Part shown: positions 1 to 9,115 of the stretch, one piece after another
Numbering within the stretch: the stretch's first letter is position 1
How the letters are laid out: each line of letters begins with the position of its first letter
Assembly: GCA_040386155.1 (NCBI GenBank)
Contig: JAZKFZ010000004.1
Span: 124,001 to 188,000 of the forward strand
Direction: 5' to 3'
Source of the DNA: M0103 sp040386155
Lineage (GTDB): Bacteria > Bacteroidota > Bacteroidia > Flavobacteriales_D > Crocinitomicaceae
Length of the DNA stretch: 64,000 bases
Translations under genes and position numbers: made by a program
Notes under the pieces: generated by a model
Seen by the model: the letters and a program-made list of their open reading frames with translations, nothing else
The model's database searches: none
Told to the model about the DNA's origin: nothing

Positions 1-211
1 CGTAGGTATTGGAAATGGAATCAATTAATAGTCCCATTGCAAACGAAATCAGCAGTATTAAGGAAACGGAAAGTTCAAATGGTAATAAAAATAAAAAAAT
101 GGGATACACCATAATTTGGATTCCCCACCCAATTTCCAATTGATTAAGTACCATTGTTTGAAACAACAACAGAAATACAAAACGGATGCTATGACGAAGA
201 ATCAAATTCAT
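1..211 (-). CDS. mreD: Rod shape-determining protein MreD (5' part only)
   Basis: The start codon lies at 209-211 and overlaps the mreC stop (ATGA overlap). The frame stays open to the window edge, so only the first 70 or so residues are present. They begin MNLILRHSIRFVFLLLFQ and consist almost wholly of hydrophobic segments with short polar breaks (FLFLLPFELSVSLILLISF). This fits MreD, the polytopic inner-membrane partner of MreC in the elongasome that positions lateral-wall peptidoglycan synthesis. The identification rests on topology and on the invariant mreB-mreC-mreD order. pbp2 and rodA would be expected beyond the left edge, which is inference. Confidence 0.85.
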   Translation of the reverse strand, partial: MNLILRHSIRFVFLLLFQTMVLNQLEIGWGIQIMVYPIFLFLLPFELSVSLILLISFAMGLLIDSISNTY

Positions 212-1047
212 TTTACAGGATCGATTGGAATTTGGGCTTCTAATTTTTCTTGTTCCTCAATGAATAAATTTCGAACGATGTACACATTTTGTAATTTTCT
301 GTAGTCTTCTGAGAACAGTACATTCACATCCCAAACCGCTTTTCCTTCAATGGACTTTAATTCCTTCACCTTTCCCACCAAAAGTCCACGAGGGAAAATT
401 CCCGATCCACCTTGGGTGACTACACGCGACCATTTTTTGATTTTCATGTCGTTTGAAATACCGGAAATTTGTCCGTAGCGAGGATTTCTACCATCCCATT
501 TCATCAATCCAGAGAGTCCAGATTTTTCAATGATCACATCCACATTAATATTCGAAGTTAGCATAGATTTCACAACGCAAAAATGCTTACTTACATTGTG
601 TACAACACCCACAATTCCTTTATCGGAAATTACACCCATGTCTCGTTTGATACCTTGGGTGCTGCCAATATTTAAGGTAAAGTAGTTGTTGGCGCGTGTA
701 TAACTTGCGTTGATAATGGTTGCGGGAATGTATTCGTATTGTTGTTTAAATAGTGTGTCGTTTATTTTTACAAGTCCATTTTCAAGACGCGTAAAACTTT
801 GAGGCATTTTCATGCGTAGTTCAATATTCTCTCTTTGTAGTTTAAGATTTGAATTACTGAGATTGAAATGCTTGGTGACATCGTTTTGTACACTAAGAAT
901 TTTTCCGTTAATAGTTGATGCTGTTGTAAAGTATTGAGAACGAGGAAATTCTAAATAGGAAAAAAAAGTGTAAAGCGCAAAAATTTGCATTCCAGCAAAC
1001 AGCAGAAAAACCCTAAACCGGCGAAAAAAGACGATTAAATTGCGCAT
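208..1047 (-). CDS. mreC: Rod shape-determining protein MreC
   Basis: This 279-residue bitopic protein has a basic N-terminus (MRNLIVFFRRFR), one membrane helix at about residues 12-30, a short polar/coiled region at about 55-80, and a beta-rich periplasmic domain. That domain carries family-typical glycine patterns such as NIGSTQGIKRDMGVIS and GIVGVV. MreC links cytoplasmic MreB filaments to periplasmic wall synthases. It lies 60 nt downstream of mreB and overlaps mreD by 4 nt. A TATATTTG box on the same strand ends 4 nt before the ATG, so mreCD may also be transcribed independently of mreB from a near-leaderless start. Length is usual for Bacteroidota MreC. Confidence 0.95.
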   Translation of the reverse strand: MRNLIVFFRRFRVFLLFAGMQIFALYTFFSYLEFPRSQYFTTASTINGKILSVQNDVTKHFNLSNSNLKLQRENIELRMKMPQSFTRLENGLVKINDTLFKQQYEYIPATIINASYTRANNYFTLNIGSTQGIKRDMGVISDKGIVGVVHNVSKHFCVVKSMLTSNINVDVIIEKSGLSGLMKWDGRNPRYGQISGISNDMKIKKWSRVVTQGGSGIFPRGLLVGKVKELKSIEGKAVWDVNVLFSEDYRKLQNVYIVRNLFIEEQEKLEAQIPIDPVK

Positions 1048-1051
1048 AGTG

Positions 1052-1059
1052 CAAATATA
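1052..1059 (-). promoter_or_regulatory. -7 box TATATTTG upstream of mreC
   Basis: This is an exact match to the Bacteroidota -7 consensus TAnnTTTG on the minus strand. Only 4 nt separate it from the mreC ATG. No clear -33 TTG was located. The position predicts a transcript starting at or next to the start codon. Confidence 0.55.
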
Positions 1060-1107
1060 ACAAAGTCCTACTGCATAGGAGCGCTAGACGAGAAAACTTT
1101 GAAGAAA

Positions 1108-2133
1108 TTAATCCCTAATGAGGAACTGGAATTTGTCAATGTTTTTTAGTGCGATACTTGTTCCACGTGCTACTGCTCTCAACGGATCTTCGGCGATGTG
1201 CACCGGTAATTTTGTTTTTGCACTAATTCGTTTGTCAAGTCCACGCAGCATTGAACCACCACCTGCTAGATAGATTCCCGTTTTATAGATATCTGCAGAA
1301 AGTTCTGGTGGTGTTAACTCCAATGCACTTAAAATGGCTTCTTCAATCTTAGAAATTGTTTTGTCCAACGCATTTGCTACTTCAGAGTAAGAAACAATAA
1401 TTTCTTTTGGAATCCCAGTCATCAAATCACGACCTCGAACTGCGAAGTCGGGTGGTGGATTGTCTAATTCTGGCAAGGCAGCACCAACTTCAATTTTGAT
1501 TTGCTCTGCGGTACGCTCTCCGACCAAAATATTGTGTTGACGACGCATGTATTCTTCAATATCACTTGTGAAATCATCTCCAGCAATACGAATTGATTTA
1601 TCACACACAATCCCCCCTAAGGCAATCACTGCAATTTCAGATGTGCCACCTCCGATATCAATGATCATATTGCCCATTGGTTCTTCAACGTCAATTCCGA
1701 TACCGATTGCAGCTGCCATTGGTTCGTGAATTAAGTACACTTCTTTTGCTCCAGCATGTTCAGCAGAATCGCGTACAGCACGTTTTTCTACTTCTGTAAT
1801 TCCCGATGGAATACAAATTACCATTTTTAATGTTGGACGAAACAAGCTTTTTCCAGGATTGATCATTTTGATCATTCCGCGAATCATTTGCTCGGCACTT
1901 TGGAAATCTGCAATTACGCCATCTTTCAAGGGGCGAATCGTTTCAATTAACTTATGTGTTTTTCCGTGCATTTGTTGCGCTCGTTTTCCTATGGCAACAA
2001 TTTTTCCAGTTTGTATATCTCTGGCTACGATAGATGGCTCGTCTACTACAACTTTATCATTCATGATGATAAGTGTGTTTGCAGTACCAAGGTCTATAGC
2101 AATTTCTTGAGTTAAGAAGCTAAATAATCCCAT
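1108..2133 (-). CDS. mreB: Rod shape-determining actin homologue MreB
   Basis: This 341-residue protein has the actin-fold nucleotide-binding signature: phosphate-1 DLGTANT at residues 14-20 and phosphate-2 DIGGGTSE at 159-166. It also has the C-terminal YLAGGGSMLRGLD adenosine motif. MreB polymerises beneath the inner membrane and organises the elongasome with MreC/MreD/RodA/PBP2. The N-terminal MGLFSFLTQEIA is the usual short amphipathic membrane-binding segment followed directly by the first beta strand, supporting this start. Length is typical (about 340). purH lies upstream on the same strand across a 93-nt gap, and mreC follows. Confidence 0.98.
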   Translation of the reverse strand: MGLFSFLTQEIAIDLGTANTLIIMNDKVVVDEPSIVARDIQTGKIVAIGKRAQQMHGKTHKLIETIRPLKDGVIADFQSAEQMIRGMIKMINPGKSLFRPTLKMVICIPSGITEVEKRAVRDSAEHAGAKEVYLIHEPMAAAIGIGIDVEEPMGNMIIDIGGGTSEIAVIALGGIVCDKSIRIAGDDFTSDIEEYMRRQHNILVGERTAEQIKIEVGAALPELDNPPPDFAVRGRDLMTGIPKEIIVSYSEVANALDKTISKIEEAILSALELTPPELSADIYKTGIYLAGGGSMLRGLDKRISAKTKLPVHIAEDPLRAVARGTSIALKNIDKFQFLIRD

Positions 2134-2226
2134 CTTCTTGTATAATTAGTGTTGAGAGACTTAATGTTATAAATATAATCTGTAAAATTCGTCATTTTCT
2201 TTGATATTTCGACGAACCAAGCTATT

Positions 2227-3756
2227 TTAATGTTTAAAATGTCGATTTCCTGTTTTTACCATGGTCATTTGGTTCGCATTGCAGTAATCAATCGACTCTT
2301 GATCTTTGATAGAGCCACCGGGTTGCACTACTGCGTGAATTCCAGCATCATGAGCAATTTCAACGCAATCAGGGAATGGAAAAAAAGCATCTGATGCCAT
2401 TACTGCTCCATTTAAATCGAAATTAAATGATTGTGCTTTGTGAATGGCTTGACGCAATGCATCAACGCGCGATGTTTGTCCAGTACCACTCGCCAGCAAT
2501 TGGTTATTTTTTGCTAAAACAATGGTATTTGATTTCGTGTGTTTTACAATTTTATTTGCAAAAATTAGATCTTCAATTTCACTTGCAGTAGGTGCCAAGG
2601 TAGTGATCGTTTCTAAATCGCCAGAGGATTCTGTTTTCGAATCTTTTTCTTGTAGAAGAACTCCATTCAAAATTGTTCTGAACTGGTTGCCTAAGAGAGC
2701 TACGTTCTTTTGTTTCAGGATGATTCGATTTTTTTTCGACATCAAAACGGTTAAAGCAGCTGCCTCATATTCCGGAGCAATAATTACTTCACAAAAGAGG
2801 TCATTAATAATTTCTGCAGTCGCTACATCAATGGCACGATTAGCAATTAAAATTCCACCAAACGCCGAAACTGGATCACCTGCTAATGCAGCAACATACG
2901 CTTCTTTAATACTTGGTCTACTTGCTATTCCACAGGCATTGTTGTGTTTCAAAATTGCAAAGGTTGGAGCATCATTTTTGAATTCTGACATTAAGTTAAC
3001 GGCAGCATCTACATCCAATAAATTATTGTAAGACAGTTCCTTACCATTTAATTTATCAAACATTTCGTCCATGTCACCAAAGAAAACACCTTTTTGATGT
3101 GGGTTTTCACCATACCTCAATACTTGCGCATTTTGAACGCTGTGCTTGAATACATTCAATTCTCCCTTGTTAAAGTAAGCATGAATCATTGTATCGTAAT
3201 GCGAAGAAACATTGAACGCTTCTGTTGCAAACGCTTCTCGTTGTTCAATTGTTGTTGCACCATTTTGACTTTCCAAGGCCTCCAACAACGGCGCATATGA
3301 TTGTTGAGATGGAACAATAACTACATCATTGTAATTTTTGGCTGCCGCTCTAATCAACGAAATTCCGCCGATGTCAATTTTCTCGATGATTGCTTCATGA
3401 CTTGCTCCTGATGCTAATGTGGCCTCAAAAGGGTATAAATCAACAATCACCAAATCAATTTCTGGAATGTCAAATTCCGCTATTTGTGCTTGATCTTCGG
3501 CCAATGATCGACGGTTTAAAATACCACCAAATACTTTAGGATGAAGGGTTTTTACTCGTCCTCCTAAAATGGAAGGGTACGAAGTTAAATCCTCCACTCG
3601 TACTACAGAAACACCCAAACTTTCAATAAATTCTTGGGTTCCACCAGTTGAATAGATGGTTACATTGTTACGATTTAATTCTTTTACAATGGCTTCTAAA
3701 CCATTTTTATCGTAAACAGAAATGAGGGCAGAGTTGATTTTTTTTAACGTAGACAT
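2227..3756 (-). CDS. purH: Bifunctional AICAR transformylase/IMP cyclohydrolase PurH
   Basis: PurH catalyses the last two steps of purine synthesis: formyl transfer from 10-formyl-THF to AICAR, then ring closure to IMP. The N-terminal MGS-like cyclohydrolase domain shows VYDKNGLE and STGGTQEFIE. The transformylase domain shows RYGENPHQKG and the KHNNACG catalytic segment. The ATG at 3754-3756 gives 509 residues. An in-frame TTG 12 nt upstream is the only longer option and is less likely. A TAGTTTTG box lies 16 nt upstream of this ATG. Location next to mreBCD is, from memory, common in Flavobacteriia. Confidence 0.97.
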   Translation of the reverse strand: MSTLKKINSALISVYDKNGLEAIVKELNRNNVTIYSTGGTQEFIESLGVSVVRVEDLTSYPSILGGRVKTLHPKVFGGILNRRSLAEDQAQIAEFDIPEIDLVIVDLYPFEATLASGASHEAIIEKIDIGGISLIRAAAKNYNDVVIVPSQQSYAPLLEALESQNGATTIEQREAFATEAFNVSSHYDTMIHAYFNKGELNVFKHSVQNAQVLRYGENPHQKGVFFGDMDEMFDKLNGKELSYNNLLDVDAAVNLMSEFKNDAPTFAILKHNNACGIASRPSIKEAYVAALAGDPVSAFGGILIANRAIDVATAEIINDLFCEVIIAPEYEAAALTVLMSKKNRIILKQKNVALLGNQFRTILNGVLLQEKDSKTESSGDLETITTLAPTASEIEDLIFANKIVKHTKSNTIVLAKNNQLLASGTGQTSRVDALRQAIHKAQSFNFDLNGAVMASDAFFPFPDCVEIAHDAGIHAVVQPGGSIKDQESIDYCNANQMTMVKTGNRHFKH

Positions 3757-3772
3757 ATCGATTTTCAAAGTG

Positions 3773-3780
3773 CAAAACTA
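3773..3780 (-). promoter_or_regulatory. -7 box TAGTTTTG upstream of purH
   Basis: This exact TAnnTTTG match on the minus strand lies 16 nt before the preferred purH ATG, leaving a short untranslated leader. Confidence 0.5.
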
Positions 3781-3826
3781 GGTATTTTTTATGGCATATT
3801 TTCACATCATTTCACAATAAAAAACA

Positions 3827-3859
3827 CAAAAAAAGGTCGCCCAATTTCTTAGGCGACCT
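3827..3859 (-). terminator. Intrinsic terminator of the secreted protease gene
   Basis: An 8-bp perfect stem (AGGTCGCC at 3834-3841 with GGCGACCT at 3852-3859) encloses a 10-nt loop. On the minus strand it is followed by a run of seven U residues. It lies 24 nt past the stop codon of the leftward protease gene and points away from purH. Confidence 0.85.
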
Positions 3860-3883
3860 ATACTAGTAGTCAGGGTTTAAAAC

Positions 3884-6319
3884 TTACATCTTCGAAATTC
3901 GCTGTGTGAGCTCGTTTCCGTTTGATTTTAATTTTACTTGGTACATTCCATTTGCGAATGAACTCATGTCAATAGTTACACTACTATTTGACTCTTTCAC
4001 AATAGTTTTCAATAGTTTTCCAGACAAATCGTATAATTCGATTTGAATGTTTGTCGCTTCAACTGCAGACAGATCAATATTCAACAAGTTGTTTGTTGGG
4101 TTAGGAAAAATGACAACTCCTTCGAAAAGATTATTTTCTGAAATACCAGCAGTACTTGCTGTTATGTTTACGTTGTAATCTTCCACTTCTCCGTACGTTG
4201 CTGATCCACAAGGGTTAATTGCTCCCTCTCCTACATCTGTTCCAGAGTAGTGAAGACGAACTCTCATTTTTACTGTTCCAGTTACAGCTGATGCAGGTAC
4301 AGTGAAGTTAAATGAATTTTGGAATGCACTAGCAGTGGCAGTTGAAATTCCAATTTGCTCATTTGCATCAAGAAAATCATCATCATCGTTATAATCAATC
4401 CAAACACCCAGTTGGTCATCTACATAGGCAGTGTTAGCAGAGCCAACAATAGCAGTTCCAATTGTAATTGTTTGCGCTGAACCTTTTTGCATTGTTACTG
4501 TTTGACTATAACTTGTATAGTTAGTACATGTTGTTGTGTTGTTGATCGTTCCAACAGTTACATTGCTAATGAATTCATCACACGTCGTTGTAGTTGCAGT
4601 ACAGGGCCCCGAAGCAGCAGCTGCTACAATAATGTAATTGGTTTTTATTTCTTGGTCAGACCCAATACCATTTGTTGCGGTCAATGTGATTGTATATTGT
4701 CCAATCGTGTTGAATGTAATTTGTGGATTTTGAGAAGTGGCAGTTGTACCTCCAGCGAAAGCCCAGCCAGTTGCCGGACTTACTGCCCACGCCCATGAAG
4801 TTGGAGTTCCGCTAGAAAGATCAGTAAATGTTACTGTTGTACCTGGCGTTACATTTGTTTGGTTAGCCACAAAATTTGCTACAGGCGCGGCAGGTGCAGA
4901 ACATGGATCGGCCGAACCAACCATGTTCAAAGTGCCGGTATTCGCAGGATCTAAAAACGGTTTTAATTGCTCATTCGTTGGTGTTCCATTCGAAGTCCAG
5001 TGAAACGACATTTTTCCGTAGACATCTGGAGATGTTAAAGCAGTGCAGAAAGAGCTTCCTCCAGTTAAGGTTCCAACTATTAAACCTGAATTATTGAAGA
5101 GAGGTGATCCAGAAGAACCTCCTTCCGTTACGCCATGTCCGTTTGCGTTCGCTGACCATTGCATTTGCCAATGCGTTCCTGATACACTCCCACCCCATGA
5201 GGTACTAGATGTTGTTCCTGTAAAAGTGGATATTTTCTTAATATCGCCAGCCGGGTGATGAATGCCAACTCCGCCAGTTGTTGCAGTAGCACTTGCATTC
5301 CAGCCATTCCAGTAGGCATTGAAATTTGTAGATTTTAATGTCGTTATAGTAGTTGCTTGATTCGCCAATGTGCCTAATTGCACTAAAAGAAAGTCAGAGC
5401 CAGTATCTCCACCATTGTCATTTGAATTGGCTAATTTCACACAGCCTGTAATGAAGTTGTCGTCCAATGTCCCAGCCGTTGAAGGGTTGGTACATGCAGC
5501 AGCTTCATATTTAAAATAGAATCTCCACTGATTGAAGTTATTTGTTGTTGAGTTGACACCACAGTGCATTGCTGTCAAAAACAATGGTTTGCAATCTTGT
5601 GCAAGATTGTTCACCAAAGATCCTGTACACCACCCTTGTGCTGCACCTTCTACCACTAAGATACGTGCAACTCCTCGCTTTTCTTCTTGCCAATTGTCAC
5701 CAACAGGGGTACAGTTGACATTCACTTCACATGATTCAGATTCATTGATTTTATTTGCTGCTGGATTTCCAGTGGAGCGGTAACAGTACATTACGCGATC
5801 CATTAAAATCTCAGATGCTTGAGCTCCAACTGGTTCGGTTAATGTTAAGGTCAACTCATCTCCAAAACACAATGCTGCGTGCTGCATTCCGTGTTCCAAC
5901 ACGTCGGCTTTAGTAAATGTGGTATGTACTAAAACGCCTTTTTTGTCAGCAATATTGAATGTAGTATTATCATAAATTTTAAATACATCGAACAAAAAGC
6001 TCAATGCTTCAGCACCAGGAGCTTTAACAGTTACTTGCCATTGGCGATCACCATTTGGAAGCGTTGTCCATAAACCATTGTTTTGTGGAGTGACATTGCT
6101 GTACATCGCTACACCAATTCGATATAAGACACCGTCTTTTTCACGTTGTGCATCTTCTGCTGCTAGCTGAGTACGATCTGGTGCTTCAAAGGCCAATACA
6201 GGCGTATTTTTGTTGGGTTGCAAGGAACTTATAGCTCCTTTTTGTTTAATTGTAAGCTCTTGGGAATGAGAAATAAGGAGAATACCAAAAGCAACAATAC
6301 TGAGTAAAGTTTTTTTCAT
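3884..6319 (-). CDS. Secreted lysyl-endopeptidase-like serine protease, T9SS cargo
   Basis: The ATG at 6319 (MKKTLLSIVAFGIL) gives a clean signal peptide and 811 residues; an in-frame upstream Met at 6337 would add six. The trypsin-fold domain shows a chymotrypsin-like triad: His252 in LTAMHCG, Asp309 in SDFLLVQ, and Ser403 in GGSSGSPLF. CTGSLVNN-type segments suggest the lysyl-endopeptidase group. A PKD domain (about 480-570) and a GEVEDY-type beta domain (about 600-720, ending YGEVEDYNV) follow. The last about 75 residues form a T9SS type A sorting domain (VIFPNPTNNLLNIDLS ... ISKM). The protein is therefore predicted to cross the outer membrane by T9SS and be anchored or released. Substrate specificity is not provable here. 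It is a single gene with its own promoter and terminator. Confidence 0.9.
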   Translation of the reverse strand: MKKTLLSIVAFGILLISHSQELTIKQKGAISSLQPNKNTPVLAFEAPDRTQLAAEDAQREKDGVLYRIGVAMYSNVTPQNNGLWTTLPNGDRQWQVTVKAPGAEALSFLFDVFKIYDNTTFNIADKKGVLVHTTFTKADVLEHGMQHAALCFGDELTLTLTEPVGAQASEILMDRVMYCYRSTGNPAANKINESESCEVNVNCTPVGDNWQEEKRGVARILVVEGAAQGWCTGSLVNNLAQDCKPLFLTAMHCGVNSTTNNFNQWRFYFKYEAAACTNPSTAGTLDDNFITGCVKLANSNDNGGDTGSDFLLVQLGTLANQATTITTLKSTNFNAYWNGWNASATATTGGVGIHHPAGDIKKISTFTGTTSSTSWGGSVSGTHWQMQWSANANGHGVTEGGSSGSPLFNNSGLIVGTLTGGSSFCTALTSPDVYGKMSFHWTSNGTPTNEQLKPFLDPANTGTLNMVGSADPCSAPAAPVANFVANQTNVTPGTTVTFTDLSSGTPTSWAWAVSPATGWAFAGGTTATSQNPQITFNTIGQYTITLTATNGIGSDQEIKTNYIIVAAAASGPCTATTTTCDEFISNVTVGTINNTTTCTNYTSYSQTVTMQKGSAQTITIGTAIVGSANTAYVDDQLGVWIDYNDDDDFLDANEQIGISTATASAFQNSFNFTVPASAVTGTVKMRVRLHYSGTDVGEGAINPCGSATYGEVEDYNVNITASTAGISENNLFEGVVIFPNPTNNLLNIDLSAVEATNIQIELYDLSGKLLKTIVKESNSSVTIDMSSFANGMYQVKLKSNGNELTQRISKM

Positions 6320-6350
6320 TGATCTAATTTTTAGCAATTATTAGTTTAAG

Positions 6351-6358
6351 CAAATGTA
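6351..6358 (-). promoter_or_regulatory. -7 box TACATTTG upstream of the secreted protease
   Basis: This exact TAnnTTTG match on the minus strand lies 31 nt upstream of the preferred ATG at 6319. It sits in the 65-nt divergent gap shared with the response-regulator gene, so the two promoters must overlap closely. Confidence 0.5.
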
Positions 6359-6384
6359 TAACTTTACAGTTAAAATTTCACAAA

Positions 6385-7068
6385 ATGCAAACAATTTGTT
6401 TAGTTGAAGATGAACTCAGTATCAGCGAGATGGTCAAAATGAACTTAGAATTGGAGGGCTTTGACGTGAAATGCTATGCGGATGGGGAAGTAGCTATCAA
6501 AAACATCTCCAACATTATCGAAGCAGATTTGGTTATTTTGGACGTGATGCTTCCCAAGGTAAGTGGTTTGGATATTTGTGATGCCATTCGTTTGAAAAGC
6601 AATGTGCCAATTTTATTTTTATCATCGAAGGGAACGACAAGCGATAAAATTGCGGGACTTAAAAAAGGAGCGAATGATTATTTAGCAAAACCTTTTGAGC
6701 TGGAAGAGCTGTTATTGCGCGTATTTTCTTTGCTACAAAGAACTGCAAATACTGAACAAAAAGAGTTGGCAATTGGTAATAGAACGGTCGACTTTGATAC
6801 GTTCGAGGTCAAATCATCTGATGGAGATTCCATCCTTGTGCTTTCAAAGCGAGAAATTGATTTGCTGAAATTGTTCAATGCACGACCGGGTAAAGTGATC
6901 TCTAGAGATGAAATTTTAGACTTAATCTGGGGAAAGGAAAGCTATCCAACATCACGCACCATCGACAATTATATTTTGTCTTTTCGGAAGATATTTGAAC
7001 TAGACGCCAAAAATCCACGGTATTTTCACTCCATTCGCTCGGTTGGCTATAAGTTTAACAAGGAGTAA
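6385..7068 (+). CDS. OmpR/PhoB-family response regulator
   Basis: This 227-residue two-domain regulator has a receiver domain (1-115) with acidic pocket Glu8/Asp9, phospho-acceptor Asp53 in VILDVMLPK and conserved Lys102 in AKPFE. The C-terminal winged-helix DNA-binding domain (about 130-226) carries LSKREIDLLKLF and GYKF motifs. It is predicted to be phosphorylated by a sensor kinase and to bind promoter DNA. No kinase gene is adjacent. The only histidine kinase in the window is at 58.8-60.2 kb and resembles the RprX/RprY-type pairs of Bacteroidota, but pairing is speculation. It lies divergent to the secreted protease across 65 nt, so autoregulation or control of that gene is possible. Confidence 0.93.
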   Translation: MQTICLVEDELSISEMVKMNLELEGFDVKCYADGEVAIKNISNIIEADLVILDVMLPKVSGLDICDAIRLKSNVPILFLSSKGTTSDKIAGLKKGANDYLAKPFELEELLLRVFSLLQRTANTEQKELAIGNRTVDFDTFEVKSSDGDSILVLSKREIDLLKLFNARPGKVISRDEILDLIWGKESYPTSRTIDNYILSFRKIFELDAKNPRYFHSIRSVGYKFNKE

Positions 7069-7082
7069 ATAGGCATTATTGT

Positions 7083-7090
7083 TATTTTTG
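7083..7090 (+). promoter_or_regulatory. -7 box TATTTTTG upstream of dCMP deaminase
   Basis: This exact TAnnTTTG match is separated from the ATG at 7096 by 5 nt. It lies just after the response-regulator stop, so the deaminase operon may have its own nearly leaderless start. Confidence 0.5.
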
Positions 7091-7095
7091 TACCA

Positions 7096-7539
7096 ATGGA
7101 ATTATTGAAAGAAGAAAAGCAACTGCGATATGACGCTGCTTATTTAAGAATGGCAAGTGAATGGTCGAAGTTGTCGCATTGTAAACGCAAGCAAGTGGGG
7201 GCATTGATCGTAAAAGAGAACATGGTAATTTCTGACGGCTACAATGGTGCTCCATCGGGGTTCGATAATTGCTGTGAGGACAACAATGGAATTACACAGT
7301 GGTTTGTATTGCATGCCGAAGCAAACGCCATATTAAAAGTGGCAAAATCCACCAATAATTGTAAAGACGCGACTTTATACCTTACACTTTCTCCTTGCAG
7401 GGAGTGCAGTAAATTAGTTGTTCAGGCAGGTATCACCCGAGTAGTGTATATCAATGCATATAAGGATACGTCAGGAATCGACTTTCTTGATCGTGCAGGA
7501 ATTGAAACAGTTCAAATAGAAAATATTGACAATGAATAG
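7096..7539 (+). CDS. Cytidine/deoxycytidylate deaminase (ComEB/dCMP deaminase type)
   Basis: This 147-residue zinc deaminase has HAEANAI (His73, with the catalytic Glu75) and SPCRECSKL (Cys101, Cys104), which form the zinc site. The N-terminal SHCKRKQVGALIVK and DGYNGAPSGF segments are typical of dCMP deaminases, which convert dCMP to dUMP for dTTP synthesis. A dUTPase gene elsewhere in the window (51.0 kb) feeds the same dUMP pool. The stop overlaps the S41 protease start by 8 nt, so the two are translationally coupled. Substrate assignment (dCMP rather than cytidine) is from family resemblance. Confidence 0.9.
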   Translation: MELLKEEKQLRYDAAYLRMASEWSKLSHCKRKQVGALIVKENMVISDGYNGAPSGFDNCCEDNNGITQWFVLHAEANAILKVAKSTNNCKDATLYLTLSPCRECSKLVVQAGITRVVYINAYKDTSGIDFLDRAGIETVQIENIDNE

Positions 7540-9115
7540 TCCAAGATCATACTGGTATCCAATTGTTCTCTCTGGTGTATTAATCGCTGGTTTGTTGATT
7601 GGAAATGTGCTTTCGAGCAGAAGAACGGATTTCGAAGCAAGTTATAGCAATAGCAAGTATTCTAAATTGCAAGATATCTTGTCAATTCTCGATCAAAAAT
7701 ATGTCGACTCTGTCAACAGCGATAAATTGTTCGAAGAAACAATAGGCGACATGCTCCATAAGTTGGATCCACACAGTAATTATATTCCAGCGAGAGACTT
7801 AGCGCTTATCAATGAAAGTATTGAAGGACAATTTGGTGGAATTGGCGTGCGATTTTTAGTGCTACGTGATACCATTTGCGTTACCAATGTCATTGAAAAT
7901 TCTCCATCTGCAGCTGCAGGATTGAAAGCAGGTGATAAAATTATCTTGGTAGATAGCAAGAAAGTGGCAGGAGTAAAAATTTCCACGGAGGATGTTATGA
8001 AAAAATTAAAAGGAAAGCCGAACTCTATTGTGAAGGTGGAACTTTTGCGCGATAAAACTAAATTAACAAAGAACATTCAACGTGGGTTGATTCCCATCGA
8101 ATCGGTAGATGCAAGTTACATGATCGATAAAGAAACAGGTTTTATTCACATCAGCGAATTTTCAATGACGACAACCCTTGAATTTATTGAAGCGGCAAAT
8201 GACTTGAAATCAAAGGGGATGAAAAAATTGGTACTCGATCTTCGAAACAATGGCGGTGGTGTTTTGAAAGCCGCAATCGACATTGCCGATGAATTTTTGG
8301 AAGCTGGTAATCCTATTGTTTCTACAAAAGGGGTGCATACTGCTTCAGAAACATATGAAGCAACTTCGCGAGGAGATTTGCATAAAATTAAATTAGTGGT
8401 GATGATCAATTCCTATTCTGCTTCGGCAAGTGAAATTGTTGCAGGTGCCATTCAGGACAATGATCGTGGAATTATTGTAGGTCGCCGTTCCTTTGGAAAA
8501 GGCTTAGTGCAAGAAGATGTGCGCTTGCGAGATGGGAGTGATTTGCGTTTAACGATTGCACGCTACTACACACCATCTGGACGAAGTATTCAAAAATCAT
8601 ATAAAGAAGGGTACGAAGATTACTACCAAGATCAAATGAATCGCTATGAAAGTGGAGAATTGTACAAACAAGATACTTCGTTGATGGTTGATTCACTTAA
8701 ATTTAAGACAAAAAATGGACGTATTGTCTATGGTGGCGGTGGAATTATGCCAGATGTGTTTGTTCCATTTGACTCCCTTGGCAACAGTTGGTATTACACC
8801 GATTTACGACTTTCACCAGCGTTCGGAGCCTTTGCTTTTGATTATTTGCAAGGAAAGAGAAACACATGGAAGTCATTGGCCGATTTTAGCAAAAATTTCA
8901 AAGTGGATGAGGCACTTTTTCAACGATTTGTGAATTTTGCTGAAAAGGAGATGAAAGTAAAACGTGATTTGGGTGATTTGAAAACGAGTAGAAAGTTGAT
9001 TGAACGAAGTATCAAAAATGAAATAGCACGCTCCATTTGGTTGGAAGAAGGCTATTTTCAAATCATGAATCAATCCGACAATGAAGTGCTTCGCGCGCTA
9101 AAAGCGTTTAAGTGA
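7532..9115 (+). CDS. S41 family C-terminal processing protease
   Basis: With the ATG at 7532 (the upstream TTG at 7526 is less likely), this is a 527-residue CtpA/Prc-like protease. An N-terminal signal anchor (about 8-28) is followed by an S41 N-terminal region with DPHSNYIP. A PDZ domain (about 95-180; GGIGVRF, GLKAGDKI) precedes the catalytic domain. The catalytic serine lies within SYSASASEIV (about 296-304) and the general-base lysine is in SFGKGLVQ (about 323). Such enzymes degrade or trim envelope proteins from the C-terminus in the periplasm. It overlaps the deaminase upstream by 8 nt and the next gene by TGATG, forming one transcription unit. Confidence 0.95.
   Translation: MNSPRSYWYPIVLSGVLIAGLLIGNVLSSRRTDFEASYSNSKYSKLQDILSILDQKYVDSVNSDKLFEETIGDMLHKLDPHSNYIPARDLALINESIEGQFGGIGVRFLVLRDTICVTNVIENSPSAAAGLKAGDKIILVDSKKVAGVKISTEDVMKKLKGKPNSIVKVELLRDKTKLTKNIQRGLIPIESVDASYMIDKETGFIHISEFSMTTTLEFIEAANDLKSKGMKKLVLDLRNNGGGVLKAAIDIADEFLEAGNPIVSTKGVHTASETYEATSRGDLHKIKLVVMINSYSASASEIVAGAIQDNDRGIIVGRRSFGKGLVQEDVRLRDGSDLRLTIARYYTPSGRSIQKSYKEGYEDYYQDQMNRYESGELYKQDTSLMVDSLKFKTKNGRIVYGGGGIMPDVFVPFDSLGNSWYYTDLRLSPAFGAFAFDYLQGKRNTWKSLADFSKNFKVDEALFQRFVNFAEKEMKVKRDLGDLKTSRKLIERSIKNEIARSIWLEEGYFQIMNQSDNEVLRALKAFK

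Noticed and set aside
2188..2216. TTCGTC/GACGAA stem between purH and mreB
   Set aside because: 6-bp stem with a 17-nt loop and no strong U run. Too weak to call a terminator.
2522..3031. 169-codon open frame on the + strand
   Set aside because: It lies wholly antisense to purH, whose motifs are unambiguous. The translation is low-complexity Ser/Ile/Phe-rich, as expected from a reversed coding frame.
4487..5258. Several + strand open frames inside the secreted protease gene
   Set aside because: They are antisense to the protease catalytic, PKD and GEVEDY regions. They have Cys-rich or Val/Pro-rich translations with no start context.
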